Of a stretch of 64,000 bases of DNA, positions 17,502-26,091 are shown piece by piece. The notes below the pieces were generated by a model, which was not told the origin of the DNA, searched no databases, and saw nothing but the letters and a program-made list of their open reading frames with translations. Position 1 is the first letter of the stretch. Each line of letters opens with the position of its first letter. The position numbers and the translations under genes were made by a program. Source of the stretch: DASUPK01 sp963800285 (GTDB taxonomy: Bacteria > Actinomycetota > Thermoleophilia > Solirubrobacterales > 70-9); NCBI GenBank assembly GCA_963800285.1, contig CAWDAL010000008.1, forward strand, positions 120,626 to 184,625. The letters are read 5' to 3'.

Positions 17502-18128
17502 TCAGAAGGCGAGCAGCGAGAACGTCCGGTTGTCGACGACGTTTCCGGCGGCGTTGTGAACGATCACCTGGAAGACGTTCTCTCCCGGAATCGGCGATGG
17601 ATCGGCGAGGACGTAGTTGACGTAGCCATCGGCGCCCACCATGGAAGCGACGGCCGATCCGGATGCGTTCGGGCCGCTGTTGCCCACGAACCGAACCCAG
17701 TACTGCCCCTGGCCCAACCGCTCGATCTGGACCGAGCTCGTCGTGTTGCCCGGCTGGAAGCAGTTGAAGCCCGGCACGTCGGCGAAGCTCGTGTTGCTCG
17801 CGCCGGTCGTGTTGACGACCGCCGTCCCCTTGATGCCGCCGGCCCTGCAGAACCGCTGGAAGTCGGATGCCGGGGAGCCATCCAGCCTGCCGGCGTTCGT
17901 GGCGTTCGTGGCGTTCGCGGCGTTCGCCGCGTTGGCGGAGTTCGTGGCGTTCGAGACCTTCAGGCCCGGCGCCTGCTTCGCGATCTCCTGATCGGCGATC
18001 GACCTGACCTTCCTCTTGTCCTTGCCGTTGAGCGCGGCATAGCCGGCGCCTCCCATCGCGACGAACAGCGCGAGACAGGCGACGATCAGCGCAGGGCTGG
18101 GCAGCAGCCCGCGGGCGAGCTTTCGCAT
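17502..18128 (-). CDS. secreted protein with Asn-Ala-Thr repeat linker, unknown
   Basis: 208 residues, preceded by AGAGGGAA. N-terminus MRKLARGLLPSPALIV begins a hydrophobic segment (to about 33), then GKDKRKVRSIADQEIAKQAP, the linker NATNSANAANAANATNATNA and a beta-rich domain with Cys near residues 93 and 122. Same architecture as 14701 and 42689. The repeat linker is encoded by short tandem codons and probably varies by slippage. Exported; function unknown. Confidence 0.65.
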   Translation of the reverse strand: MRKLARGLLPSPALIVACLALFVAMGGAGYAALNGKDKRKVRSIADQEIAKQAPGLKVSNATNSANAANAANATNATNAGRLDGSPASDFQRFCRAGGIKGTAVVNTTGASNTSFADVPGFNCFQPGNTTSSVQIERLGQGQYWVRFVGNSGPNASGSAVASMVGADGYVNYVLADPSPIPGENVFQVIVHNAAGNVVDNRTFSLLAF

Positions 18129-18151
18129 TGGTTCCCTCTCGTCTCTGAGCG

Positions 18152-18217
18152 CGGCTGAAACGCCGGGCTCGGTTGCGCGGAGAGACCCTCCGACAACCGA
18201 GCCCCGGCGCTCAGCCG
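18152..18217. repeat. long imperfect inverted repeat upstream of ffh
   Basis: The left arm has CGGCTGA, CGCCGGG and CTCGGTTG in order; the right arm has CAACCGAG, CCCGGCG and TCAGCCG. The loop is 18 nt. It can form a hairpin with about 22 paired bases. It lies in the 208-bp gap between the divergent genes starting at 18128 and 18337, so it is in the 5' region of the secreted-protein gene or upstream of the ffh promoter. No gene seen in the gap. Confidence 0.6.
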
Positions 18218-18336
18218 TCCCCCTGGTGTCTCCCTGACTTTGTTCTTCCTACGGGTGGGACCGCAGAGGGGTTTGGCAAAAGGTCGCGATCGGAGTTGTC
18301 CGCCTCGGCACAGGCGGCGCTCTAAGCTGGATCGCG

Positions 18337-19668
18337 GTGTTCGATCAGCTTTCAGACCGACTGCAGGGCGTGCTCTCCGACGTTCGCTCGCGGGGCAAAC
18401 TGTCTCCCGACGACGTGGACAAGGCCCTGCGCGAAGTGCGCCTCGCGCTACTCGAGGCGGACGTCAACTTCAAGGTCGTGAAGGACTTCACGGCGGCGCT
18501 GCGGGAGCGCCTGGCCGGCGAGCAGATCTCGGAGGCGCTCAACCCCGGGCAGACGGTCATCAAGGCCGTGAACGACGAGCTCACCGCACTGATGGGCGGC
18601 GCCGGGCGGGACCTCGTCTTCGCGCCCTCGGGGCCGACCGTGATCCTGATGAGCGGTCTCCAGGGCTCGGGCAAGACGACGGCCTGCGCGAAGCTCGCCA
18701 AGCTGCTCGGCAAGCAGAACAAGGACGTCGCTCTTGCGGCCTGCGACCTGCAGCGCCCCGCCGCGGTCGAGCAGCTCGAGAAGCTCGGCGCCCAGGCCAA
18801 GGCCCACGTCTACTCGCAGCCCGGCGAGACCGACGCCGTCAAGGTCGCCAAGTGGGCGCGCGAGCAGGCCGTCCAGGAGAACCGCGACGTGCTCATCGTC
18901 GACACCGCGGGCCGGCTGCACGTCGACCAGGATCTGATGGACGAGCTCGCCGAGGTGCGGAAGGTCACCAAGCCGCACGATGTGCTGCTGGTCGTCGACG
19001 CGATGACCGGCCAGGACGCGGTCAACGTCGCCGAGAGCTTCGCCGAGGTCGCCGACTTCGACGGCGTCCTGATCACCAAGCTCGATGGCGACGCCAGGGG
19101 CGGCGCCGCGCTCTCGGTCCGCGCCGTCACGGGCAAGCCGATCATGTACGGCTCGACGGGGGAGAAGCTCGACGAGCTCGAGCGCTTCCACCCGGACCGG
19201 ATGGCCGGTCGCATCCTCGGCATGGGCGACGTCATGTCGCTGATCGAGAAGACCCAGGACGAGTTCGACGAGGACCAGGCGGCCGACCTCGAGCGCAAGA
19301 TCCGCAAGCAGCAGTTCACGCTCGACGACTTCCTCACGCAGATGAAGCAGGTCCGCCGCATGGGCCCGCTCGGCAACCTGATGAAGATGATGCCGGGGAT
19401 GGGCAAGGCGATGCAGGGCATGGGCCAGGTCGACGAGCGTGAGCTCGACCGGCTCGAGGCGATCATCCAGTCGATGACGCCCCACGAACGGGCCCACCCG
19501 GGCGAGATCAACGGCTCGCGCCGCAAGCGGATCGCGACCGGCTCGGGGACCACGGTCCAGGCGGTCAACCGCCTGGTCAAGCAGTTCGGCCAGATGAACA
19601 AGATGATGAAGCAGCTCTCCGAGGGCAAGATGCCCGATCCCGCGGCGCTCATGCGCAACATGCGGTGA
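18337..19668 (+). CDS. ffh: signal recognition particle protein Ffh
   Basis: 443 residues from GTG; TAAGCT at 18323-18328 lies 8 nt upstream. N domain, then G domain with LMSGLQGSGKTTACAKLA (P-loop), CDLQRPAAVEQL, DTAGRLHVDQDLMDEL and TKLDGDARGG; the C-terminal M domain is Met-rich (MKMMPGMGKAMQGMG) and binds 4.5S RNA and signal sequences. It is the first gene of the ffh-rpsP-khpA-trmD cluster. No 4.5S RNA gene was recognised in the window. Confidence 0.97.
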   Translation: MFDQLSDRLQGVLSDVRSRGKLSPDDVDKALREVRLALLEADVNFKVVKDFTAALRERLAGEQISEALNPGQTVIKAVNDELTALMGGAGRDLVFAPSGPTVILMSGLQGSGKTTACAKLAKLLGKQNKDVALAACDLQRPAAVEQLEKLGAQAKAHVYSQPGETDAVKVAKWAREQAVQENRDVLIVDTAGRLHVDQDLMDELAEVRKVTKPHDVLLVVDAMTGQDAVNVAESFAEVADFDGVLITKLDGDARGGAALSVRAVTGKPIMYGSTGEKLDELERFHPDRMAGRILGMGDVMSLIEKTQDEFDEDQAADLERKIRKQQFTLDDFLTQMKQVRRMGPLGNLMKMMPGMGKAMQGMGQVDERELDRLEAIIQSMTPHERAHPGEINGSRRKRIATGSGTTVQAVNRLVKQFGQMNKMMKQLSEGKMPDPAALMRNMR

Positions 19669-19698
19669 GCGTGCGCGTCCTCTAACCTCCGCCGCCGC

Positions 19699-19953
19699 AT
19701 GTCCGTGAGAATCAGACTTCGCAGGGTCGGGAGCAAGAAGAACCCGATCTGGAGGGTTGTCGTCGCCGACCAGCGCTCGCCGCGGGACGGCCGCACGATC
19801 GAGACGATCGGGCAGTACAACCCGCAGCCCGATCCCTCGCTCATCGTGATCGACGAGGACCGCGCCAAGCACTGGCTCGAGCAGGGCGCCCAGCCCACTC
19901 GAACGGTGGCGACGCTGCTTCGCACCAAGGGGATCCAGGCGACCGGCCGCTAG
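19699..19953 (+). CDS. rpsP: 30S ribosomal protein S16
   Basis: 84 residues: SVRIRLRRVGSKKNPIWRVV and DGRTIETIGQYNPQP are the family signatures. TAACCT (19683-19688) lies 10 nt before the ATG. Followed after 21 nt by khpA in the usual cluster order. Confidence 0.97.
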   Translation: MSVRIRLRRVGSKKNPIWRVVVADQRSPRDGRTIETIGQYNPQPDPSLIVIDEDRAKHWLEQGAQPTRTVATLLRTKGIQATGR

Positions 19954-19974
19954 TCGGTCGGGCCGAGGCGTCTT

Positions 19975-20208
19975 GTGCGCGATCTGCTCGAGTTCCTGAC
20001 CCGCTCGCTCGTCGAGCATCCCGACCGGGTCCAGGTGTCCGAGGTCGAGGAGATCGACGGCGAGGTCGTGCTCGAGGTCGAGGTGGCCGAGGACGATCTC
20101 GGCCGGGTGATCGGCCGAGGCGGGCGCGTCGCCAACGCGCTGCGCTCGGTGATGAAGGCCGCGGCGACCCGCGAGGAGAAGCGCGTGGTCGTCGACATCC
20201 TGGACTGA
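19975..20208 (+). CDS. khpA: KH-domain RNA-binding protein KhpA (YlqC)
   Basis: 77 residues from GTG. Single type II KH domain with the loop VIGRGGRVANALRSVM. KhpA partners with KhpB/Jag in RNA binding and cell-size control in Gram-positives; in most genomes it lies between rpsP and rimM. Here the next gene is trmD only 9 nt away, so rimM, normally between them, is missing from the cluster. Confidence 0.92.
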   Translation: MRDLLEFLTRSLVEHPDRVQVSEVEEIDGEVVLEVEVAEDDLGRVIGRGGRVANALRSVMKAAATREEKRVVVDILD

Positions 20209-20217
20209 GGACCGGTC

Positions 20218-20877
20218 GTGCGCATCGATGTGTTCACGCTCTTCCCGGAGCACTTCGAGTGGTTCCTGCACCAGCGCCACGTCTCCAACGCGCTGGCCCA
20301 GGGCAACGAGCTCGCCTTTCGCAACTACCGGGAGACGACGCCGCTGAGCGCGGGACAGGTGGATGACTCGCCCTATGGCGGCGGGGCCGGGATGGTGATG
20401 CGGGTGGACGTCGTGGACGCGGCGCTGGAGGCGGCCTATGGATCCGGCCCCGACGGCGTCCGCAAGATCGCGCTGGCGCCGGCCGGCCGGCTGCTCGACG
20501 AGCCGCTGGCGGCGGAGCTCGCCACCGAGCCGCACATCGCCCTGCTCTGCGGCCGCTACGAGGGCTTCGACGAGCGGGTGGTCGAGCACCTCGCGGACGA
20601 GTCGGTCTCGATCGGGCGCTACGTCCTCGCCGGCGGCGAGCTGCCCGCGATGGTGCTCGCAGACACGATCCTCCGCAAGCTGCCGGGGGCTCTCGGCGAC
20701 GCGGAGAGCGCCGTCGAGGAGTCCTACAGCGAGGCGCTCGGGGGGGCGCCCGAGTACCCCCACTACACGCGGCCCGCGAGCTATCGCGGCTGGGAGGTCC
20801 CGGACGTCCTCCTCTCGGGCAATCACGCCCGGGTCAGGGAGTGGCGATTGCAGCAAGCCCGGCAACGCGCGGAGTAA
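20218..20877 (+). CDS. trmD: tRNA (guanine37-N1)-methyltransferase TrmD
   Basis: 219 residues from GTG. SPOUT-fold enzyme with the trefoil knot: IALLCGRYEGFDERV and SIGRYVLAGGELPAMVLAD, plus the N-terminal signature DDSPYGGGAGMVMR and the C-terminal HYTRPASYRGWEVP. Methylates G37 of tRNAs reading CNN codons to prevent frameshifting. Within the rpsP-khpA-trmD operon. Slightly short at the C-terminus but complete in motifs. Confidence 0.97.
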   Translation: MRIDVFTLFPEHFEWFLHQRHVSNALAQGNELAFRNYRETTPLSAGQVDDSPYGGGAGMVMRVDVVDAALEAAYGSGPDGVRKIALAPAGRLLDEPLAAELATEPHIALLCGRYEGFDERVVEHLADESVSIGRYVLAGGELPAMVLADTILRKLPGALGDAESAVEESYSEALGGAPEYPHYTRPASYRGWEVPDVLLSGNHARVREWRLQQARQRAE

Positions 20878-20904
20878 GGCTTCGTCTCCGCTACATTTCG
20901 CGTC

Positions 20905-20934
20905 TGCGCGGCCCGACCGGTGCGCGCATTTTTT
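20905..20934 (+). terminator. intrinsic terminator between trmD and rplS
   Basis: TGCGCG/CGCGCA stem with a 12-nt loop, directly followed by six T (20929-20934). It separates trmD from rplS, so rplS is either attenuated or transcribed from its own promoter in 20935-21008. Confidence 0.75.
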
Positions 20935-21008
20935 GAGTCCGGCGGCGATCGCCTTAAGCGTCGCTGAAGCCGGGCTCGCAGCATCAGCACTCAGCCCCCC
21001 GCCATCTG

Positions 21009-21569
21009 ATGAGCACTGTCATCGAAAACCTCGAGAAGCGCGACCTGAAGAAGCGCCCCAAGTTCGGCGCCGGAGATCGCGTGCGCGTCCACTTCCAGGT
21101 CGTCGAGGGGAACCGCCGGCGGACCCAGGTCTTCGAGGGCATCGTCATCAAGCGCCAGGGCAGCGGCGTCCGCGAGACCTTCACCGTGCGCAAGCAGTCG
21201 TTCGGCGTCGGCGTCGAGCGAACCTTCCCTCTGCACTCGCCGAAGATCGAGAAGCTCGAGATCGCGGCCCGGGGTGACGTCCGCCGCGCGAAGCTCTACT
21301 ACCTCCGAGACAAGGTCGGCAAGAGCGCCCGCGTCGCGGAGCGGCGCTGGGGGATCGAGGACGAAGTGCTCGTCGCCGAGGAGGAGGCCGAGGCCGTCGA
21401 CGCCGAGGGCGTCGCCGTCAGCGAGGCCGAGGCCGAGCTGGTCGAGCCGCCCGAGGAGGGAGCCGAGGACGCGGCCGAGGATGCTGGTGGGGACGAGGCG
21501 GAGGCGAACCAGGAGCCGGAGCCCGAGGCAACGGCCGACGCCGCCGCCCCCGAAAAGGCAGAAGACTGA
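21009..21569 (+). CDS. rplS: 50S ribosomal protein L19 with long acidic tail
   Basis: 186 residues. The first ~118 are standard L19 (FGAGDRVRVHFQVVEGNRRR, GIVIKRQGSGVRETFTVRK, LHSPKIEKLE, KLYYLRDKVGKSARV). The remaining ~68 are a Glu/Ala/Asp-rich low-complexity tail not present in most L19 proteins. The core sits at the 30S-50S interface; the tail is presumably disordered and its role unknown. The TGA overlaps the proposed CTG start of lepB. Confidence 0.95.
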   Translation: MSTVIENLEKRDLKKRPKFGAGDRVRVHFQVVEGNRRRTQVFEGIVIKRQGSGVRETFTVRKQSFGVGVERTFPLHSPKIEKLEIAARGDVRRAKLYYLRDKVGKSARVAERRWGIEDEVLVAEEEAEAVDAEGVAVSEAEAELVEPPEEGAEDAAEDAGGDEAEANQEPEPEATADAAAPEKAED

Positions 21570-22201
21570 GAATCCCGAGGCCGCACAGCACCCAGGGCGC
21601 GCTCCTCGAGCTCGTCGTCATTGTCGCGCTCGCCCTCGGACTGGCGCTGGGCATCCAGGCCTGGATCGTCAAGCCGTACCAGATCCCCTCGGAGTCGATG
21701 GAGCCGACCCTCGACGTCGGCCAGCGCGTGCTGGTCAACCGCTTCCTCTACCACTTCAAGGATCCTCAGATCGGGGACATCGTCGTCTTCCACCCGCCGC
21801 AGGGCGCCAACGGCGGCGGCGTGGGCGGGGAGTGCGGCGACCCGAGGACCGGGGCCGGAGGCTCGAGCGGCGCCGCCTGCGACCAGCCGACCCCTCAGGA
21901 GGCGAGCGTCAACTTCATCAAGCGGGTCGTCGCCGGGCCCGGGGACACGCTGAGCGTGCAGAACGGCCACCCGGTGGTGAACGGCAAGATCGCCCAGGAG
22001 GACTTCATCCGCCCCTGCACGCCCGGCGGAGCCTGCAATTTGCCAAAAACCATCACCATCCCGCCCGACCATTACTTCATGATGGGCGACAACCGTGGGT
22101 CGTCCGACGACAGCCGCTTCTGGGGACCCGTGCCCCGAGACTGGCTCATCGGGAAGGCCTTCGCCACCTACTGGCCCCCCGACCGCATCGGGATCTTCTA
22201 G
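21566..22201 (+). CDS. lepB: signal peptidase I
   Basis: About 211 residues. The membrane anchor (LVVIVALALGLALGIQAWIV) precedes the catalytic serine box YQIPSESMEPTLDVGQRVL, so the gene must start well before the first ATG (21698, which would fall inside the active site). No ATG, GTG or TTG exists in frame between that anchor and the rplS stop; a CTG at 21566 overlaps that stop (CTGA) with AAAAGG about 8 nt upstream, and is proposed as the start. Other boxes: KRVVAGPGDTLSV (catalytic Lys) and MMGDNRGSSDDSRFWGPV. It cleaves signal peptides outside the membrane. A Gly/Cys-containing insertion lies at about 87-113 (CGDPRTGAGGSSGAACD). Confidence 0.9.
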   Translation: MRIPRPHSTQGALLELVVIVALALGLALGIQAWIVKPYQIPSESMEPTLDVGQRVLVNRFLYHFKDPQIGDIVVFHPPQGANGGGVGGECGDPRTGAGGSSGAACDQPTPQEASVNFIKRVVAGPGDTLSVQNGHPVVNGKIAQEDFIRPCTPGGACNLPKTITIPPDHYFMMGDNRGSSDDSRFWGPVPRDWLIGKAFATYWPPDRIGIF

Positions 22202-22223
22202 CGGCCACCAGGCCGCTGTGCTC

Positions 22224-22295
22224 AGGAGCGAAGGGCGAAGCCCGGAGCGACTTATGGAGGGCGGCCGCTCGTGGCCGCGACTTTATGGCGAAGCC
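22224..22295 (+). repeat. GCGAAGC-rich bipartite intergenic repeat, copy 2
   Basis: The 30-nt block 22224-22253 differs at one base from 558-587; after 31 nt comes ATGGCGAAGCC (22285-22295), which here is the rnhB start. The spacer holds a small inverted repeat (GGCGGCCGC / GTGGCCGC). Lies in the lepB-rnhB gap. Confidence 0.6.
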
Positions 22296-23070
22296 AGTTA
22301 GACGCAAACGTCGCACCGCCGCCAGGCTGTTTCGATTCGACCGCTCCTTCGGCCGCCGCTTCGTTGCGGGCGTCGACGAGGCCGGACGCGGCTCCCTGGC
22401 GGGCCCGCTGCTCGCCGCGGGAGTCCTGATCGACCTGGAGCGGATCGGGCGCTCCGAGCGCCTCGCCCTCGCTCGCCTGGACGACTCGAAGCAGAAGAGC
22501 GAGGAGGAGCGCGAGCAGCTCTATCCCGCGGTGATCCGCGCGGCCGCCTGCGTCTCGGTCGCCGTGCGGTCGCCCCGCTGCATAGACCGCAGCGGCCTGC
22601 ACGTCTCCAACATGGCCGCGCTCACGGACTGCATGCACGCTGTCGCGCGGGTCGACGCCACCCGCCTCGTCGACGGATTCCGGCTGCACGCCTGCGAGCT
22701 CCAGCACGAGCGGGTGATCGACGGCGATGCTCGCAGCGCGGCGATCGCGGCCGCTTCCGTGATCGCCAAGGTGACGCGGGATCGCTACATGCGCCGCGTG
22801 GCGCCGCTCTACCCCGAGTGGAGCTTCGAGGGCAACGTCGGCTACTCGACGCCGGAGCATCGCGAGGCGATCATTCGTCACGGGATCTGCCCGCTGCACC
22901 GGCGCTCGTTCGCGTCCGTCGCGTACTCCCAGCTCGCCCTGGGCTCCGCCGCCGGGGAGTTCGAGGAGGCACCCAACTCAGAAGGCATGGCGGATGTGAT
23001 CGACATCCGCGAGGCCATCCGGGCCGAAGCTGACCCCGACGACGTCGAAGCGATAGCCGGCGACGCCTGA
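22285..23070 (+). CDS. rnhB: ribonuclease HII
   Basis: 261 residues. Signature VAGVDEAGRGSLAGPLLAAG (about 28-47) with the first catalytic Asp-Glu pair; the others lie in VDGFRL and AASVIAKVTRDRYM. Removes ribonucleotides from DNA and RNA primers. Longer than the usual ~200-220 residues because of an N-terminal basic extension and a C-terminal acidic tail (after about 220); the tail overlaps the 3' end of the convergent yraN gene by 93 bp. The start MAKP sits on the repeat ATGGCGAAGCC, so the exact start is less certain than the domain. Confidence 0.93.
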   Translation: MAKPVRRKRRTAARLFRFDRSFGRRFVAGVDEAGRGSLAGPLLAAGVLIDLERIGRSERLALARLDDSKQKSEEEREQLYPAVIRAAACVSVAVRSPRCIDRSGLHVSNMAALTDCMHAVARVDATRLVDGFRLHACELQHERVIDGDARSAAIAAASVIAKVTRDRYMRRVAPLYPEWSFEGNVGYSTPEHREAIIRHGICPLHRRSFASVAYSQLALGSAAGEFEEAPNSEGMADVIDIREAIRAEADPDDVEAIAGDA

Positions 23071-23352
23071 GGGCCCACGCCGCTCCGCGATCCACTCGCG
23101 GGCGAGGCGGCGCAGCTTGAGCTGCTTGCGATGACCGACCGCGTGAGCCGGGTGCTCGGGTCCGCAGCTCGTGCCGGCCCGGCCGGCCTTGACCTCGACG
23201 AAGACCAGGGTCGAACCGTCCAGCCCGACGATGTCGAGCTCCCCGGAGGGCAGCCGGACGTTCCTGCCGACGAGCCGCCAGCCGGCTCGCTCGAGTCGGG
23301 TCGCGACGAGATCCTCGGCTCGCCGGCCCAGTTTCAGCCTGGCATAGGTCAT
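22978..23352 (-). CDS. yraN: YraN/UPF0102 endonuclease-like protein
   Basis: 124 residues from ATG 23352 (start TYARLKLGRRAEDLVATRL is the family N-terminus). PD-(D/E)xK nuclease-like core: GELDIVGLDG and LVFVEVKAG carry the Glu, Asp and Glu-x-Lys. The middle has AVGHRKQLKLRRLAREWI. Commonly adjacent to rnhB and comM, as here. Biological role not established. The last 31 codons overlap rnhB on the opposite strand. Confidence 0.9.
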   Translation of the reverse strand: MTYARLKLGRRAEDLVATRLERAGWRLVGRNVRLPSGELDIVGLDGSTLVFVEVKAGRAGTSCGPEHPAHAVGHRKQLKLRRLAREWIAERRGPSGVAGYRFDVVGVSFGPDGLADVDHIRHAF

Positions 23353-23456
23353 TCCCGGAGCCTGCGGGTCGCGGGCGAGCAGGACGCGCGCCGGCCGTGA
23401 CGCGAACGTGACGTTCGGCGCGCCAGGTGCGAGACGGCGCTCCGTACGGTCGCACC

Positions 23457-24947
23457 ATGTTCGCGATCGCACGGACCTTCGCCCTGATCGGCGTCGCCGC
23501 GGAGCCCGTGCACGTGGAGGTGGACATCGGCAGCGGCCTGCCGTCGTTCACGATCGTCGGCCTGCCGGATGCCGCGGTGCGCGAGTCGCGCGAGCGCGTG
23601 CGGTCCGCGCTCGTCAACTCCGGCTTCAAGTATCCGCAGCACCGGATCACCGCCAACCTCGCGCCCGCCGATCTGCGCAAGGCGGGTCCGGGTTTCGATC
23701 TCGCGATCGCCACCGCGGTGCTGGTCGCGTCCGGCCAGCTGCCGCGGACGGTCCTCGACCGGTACGCCCTCGCGGGGGAGCTCGCCCTCGATGGGACGAT
23801 CCGGCCGGTCCCGGGCGCGCTGGCCATGGCCGAGGGGGCGAGGGGGTGGGGAATGAGCGGCGTCGCGGTCGCCCCGGGGGACGCCGCCCAGGCGGCCCTG
23901 GTGGGCGGGCTCGAGGTGATGCCGGTCGACCACGTCGCCAAGCTGCACGAGCTGGCCGAGGGGTCGATCGCGCCGGTCCCGCCCGCGGTGCCGCCGGATC
24001 CCCCCGATGACGATCTGCCGGACCTGGAGGATCTGCGCGGCCATCCGGCTCTGCGCCGCTGCCTGGAGATCGCCGCCGCGGGCGGACACAGCCTCCTGCT
24101 GATCGGCCCGCCGGGCGGCGGCAAGACGCTGGCGCTGAACCGGCTGCCGTCGCTGCTCCCGCCGCTGAGCGCGAACGAGGCGATCGAGGTGACCAGGATC
24201 GCCGGCGTCTGCGGGGAGAACGGCGGGCCGCGGATACGGCGGCCGTTCAGGGCGCCTCATCACACGGTTTCCGGGAGAGCCCTGGTCGGAGGCGGCTCGC
24301 CGCCGCGGCCCGGCGAGGTCACCCGGGCCCATCGCGGGGTGCTCTTCCTCGACGAGCTCGGGGAGTTCCGCCGCGATGCGCTGGAGGCTCTGCGGGTCCC
24401 GCTGGAGGAGGGCGTGGTGACCGTCACCCGGACCACCGGAACCGTGTCGCTGCCCTGCCGCTTCATGCTCGTCGCCGCCTCGAATCCGTGCCCCTGCGGC
24501 AACGGCCCGAACTCCGGCGAGTGCGAGTGCCACCCGAGCGCGGTATCCAAGTACATGGCGAAGCTCAGTGGCGCCCTGGCGGACCGGATCGACATCACCT
24601 TCTCGGTCGAGCCGCCGCCACCCGAGGAGCTCACGGAGGAGCGGAGCGAGGACTCCGCCGCGGTGCGGCGGCGGGTGCTGGCCGCCCGGGCGGCGCAGGA
24701 GGAGCGCCTCGGGCCCGGCCGCGCGAACGCCGAGATGGCGCCGGGCGAGCTGCGCCGGCATTGCCGGCTCGATCCGCCGGCGAGGCGCACCATGGACGAA
24801 GGGCACCGCCAGCTCGGCCTGAGCGCCCGCGGCTGGGATCGCTGCCTGCGGCTCGCGCGCACGATCGCCGACCTGGACGGCGAGGCCCGGATCAGCGTCG
24901 ACCACGTCCTGGAGGCGATCGAGAAGCGCAGGCGGCCCGAGCGATGA
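23457..24947 (+). CDS. comM: ComM/YifB AAA+ Mg-chelatase-like helicase
   Basis: 496 residues. Lon-like N-domain (VHVEVDIGSGLPSFTIVGLP, about 18-37), AAA+ module with Walker A IGPPGGGKTLALNRLP, Walker B RGVLFLDELGEF and sensor region VAASNPCPCGN, with four Cys in the Mg-chelatase-like C-terminal region (CPCGNGPNSGECEC). Hexameric helicase promoting branch migration of incoming DNA in natural transformation. TACGGT (23445-23450) is 6 nt before the ATG. Overlaps dprA by ATGA, so the two competence proteins are co-translated. Confidence 0.95.
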   Translation: MFAIARTFALIGVAAEPVHVEVDIGSGLPSFTIVGLPDAAVRESRERVRSALVNSGFKYPQHRITANLAPADLRKAGPGFDLAIATAVLVASGQLPRTVLDRYALAGELALDGTIRPVPGALAMAEGARGWGMSGVAVAPGDAAQAALVGGLEVMPVDHVAKLHELAEGSIAPVPPAVPPDPPDDDLPDLEDLRGHPALRRCLEIAAAGGHSLLLIGPPGGGKTLALNRLPSLLPPLSANEAIEVTRIAGVCGENGGPRIRRPFRAPHHTVSGRALVGGGSPPRPGEVTRAHRGVLFLDELGEFRRDALEALRVPLEEGVVTVTRTTGTVSLPCRFMLVAASNPCPCGNGPNSGECECHPSAVSKYMAKLSGALADRIDITFSVEPPPPEELTEERSEDSAAVRRRVLAARAAQEERLGPGRANAEMAPGELRRHCRLDPPARRTMDEGHRQLGLSARGWDRCLRLARTIADLDGEARISVDHVLEAIEKRRRPER

Positions 24948-26068
24948 GCGCGAAGCCGCGGGCCTGCCCGGATTGCCTGCGGCGGGCCTGGCTGATCGGA
25001 TCGCTCGCCGGATACATCGAGAAGGCGATCGACGATGCGCCCGGCGGGCGCGCCCACGAGCTGCTGGCTCTGCCCGACGAGGAGCTGGCGAGGGCGATGG
25101 CGCGCTCGCGGGCCGGCGAGCTCCTGGCGCAGGCCGCCTCCGCGGACCCCGAGCGCATGCGGGCCGCAGTGGCCGGCGCGCGGGCCTGGGCCGTCTGCCG
25201 TCACGAGCGCCTCTACCCGGACTCGCTGGGCGTGCTCGGTGATCCGCCGGCGGTCCTCTTCGGGCGCGGAGACCCGGACCTGCTGAGGAGATTCTCCGTG
25301 GGGGAGATGGTCACCATCGTCGGCTCACGCCGAGCCAGCTCGTACGGCCGCGAGCTGGCGGCCGACCTCGGCCGGCAGGTCGCCTCCGCCGGGCTCGCCG
25401 TGGTCAGCGGCATGGCGATCGGCATCGACTCCCGCGCGCACCGCGGGGCCCTGGACGCGGCTGGGCTGACGGTGGCGGTTCTCGGGAGCGGTGTCGACGT
25501 GCCGTACCCGCCACGTCACACGCGTCTCTACGAGGAGATCGTCGAGAGGGGAATCGTGCTCGCCGAGCTGCCGCCCGGGACGACGGCCCGCCGCTGGACC
25601 TTTCCGGCGCGCAACCGGATCATGGCCGCCCTCAGCCAGCTGACCGTCGTCGTCGAGGCGCGGGAGCGCTCCGGTTCCCTGATCACCGCCGAGATGGCGC
25701 AGCAGCTGAACCGCGAGGTGGGTGCCGTCCCCGGCCGGGTCGGCTCTTCGCCCGCGGCGGGGACGAACACGCTTCTGCGCGACGGCGCCACGGTGATCCG
25801 CGGCGGTGAGGACGTCCTCGACTCGATGATCGGAGTCGGCGCGGAGCGAGCCGCTCGGCATCGGGCTTCAGGACCGAGGCTGGAGCCGGAGCTGGCGGCC
25901 GTGCTCGACCTGGTCGAACGCGGGGCGAGCAGCGCGGATGCGCTGGCGCGCTCATCGCAGTTGGGGGCGGGGCCCCTGGCCGCGGCGCTCGTCCGGCTCG
26001 AGCTGGCCGGGTATCTGCGCGGGGACTCCGGCGGCCGCTACGAGCGCACTGCGCTGGCCGCGCCTTAG
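24944..26068 (+). CDS. dprA: DNA-processing protein DprA
   Basis: 374 residues. Rossmann-like DprA core with TIVGSRRASSYGRELAADLG, SGMAIGIDSRAHRGAL and FPARNRIMAALS. The C-terminal winged helix begins near 310 (PELAAVLDLVERGASSADAL). Loads RecA on incoming ssDNA. The N-terminal helical region starts with CPDC, an unusual Cys pair. Translationally coupled to comM (ATGA). Confidence 0.95.
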   Translation: MSAKPRACPDCLRRAWLIGSLAGYIEKAIDDAPGGRAHELLALPDEELARAMARSRAGELLAQAASADPERMRAAVAGARAWAVCRHERLYPDSLGVLGDPPAVLFGRGDPDLLRRFSVGEMVTIVGSRRASSYGRELAADLGRQVASAGLAVVSGMAIGIDSRAHRGALDAAGLTVAVLGSGVDVPYPPRHTRLYEEIVERGIVLAELPPGTTARRWTFPARNRIMAALSQLTVVVEARERSGSLITAEMAQQLNREVGAVPGRVGSSPAAGTNTLLRDGATVIRGGEDVLDSMIGVGAERAARHRASGPRLEPELAAVLDLVERGASSADALARSSQLGAGPLAAALVRLELAGYLRGDSGGRYERTALAAP

Positions 26069-26091
26069 CGGCCGTCACTAGCCTTACCCGC

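Noticed and set aside
18448..20865. 805-codon minus-strand frame opposite ffh to trmD
   Set aside because: Covers four well-supported genes on the other strand and shows His/Asp/Leu-rich shadow composition.
20881..21008. L19 mRNA leader or riboswitch upstream of rplS
   Set aside because: Only a terminator hairpin is evident; I could not match a known leader structure.
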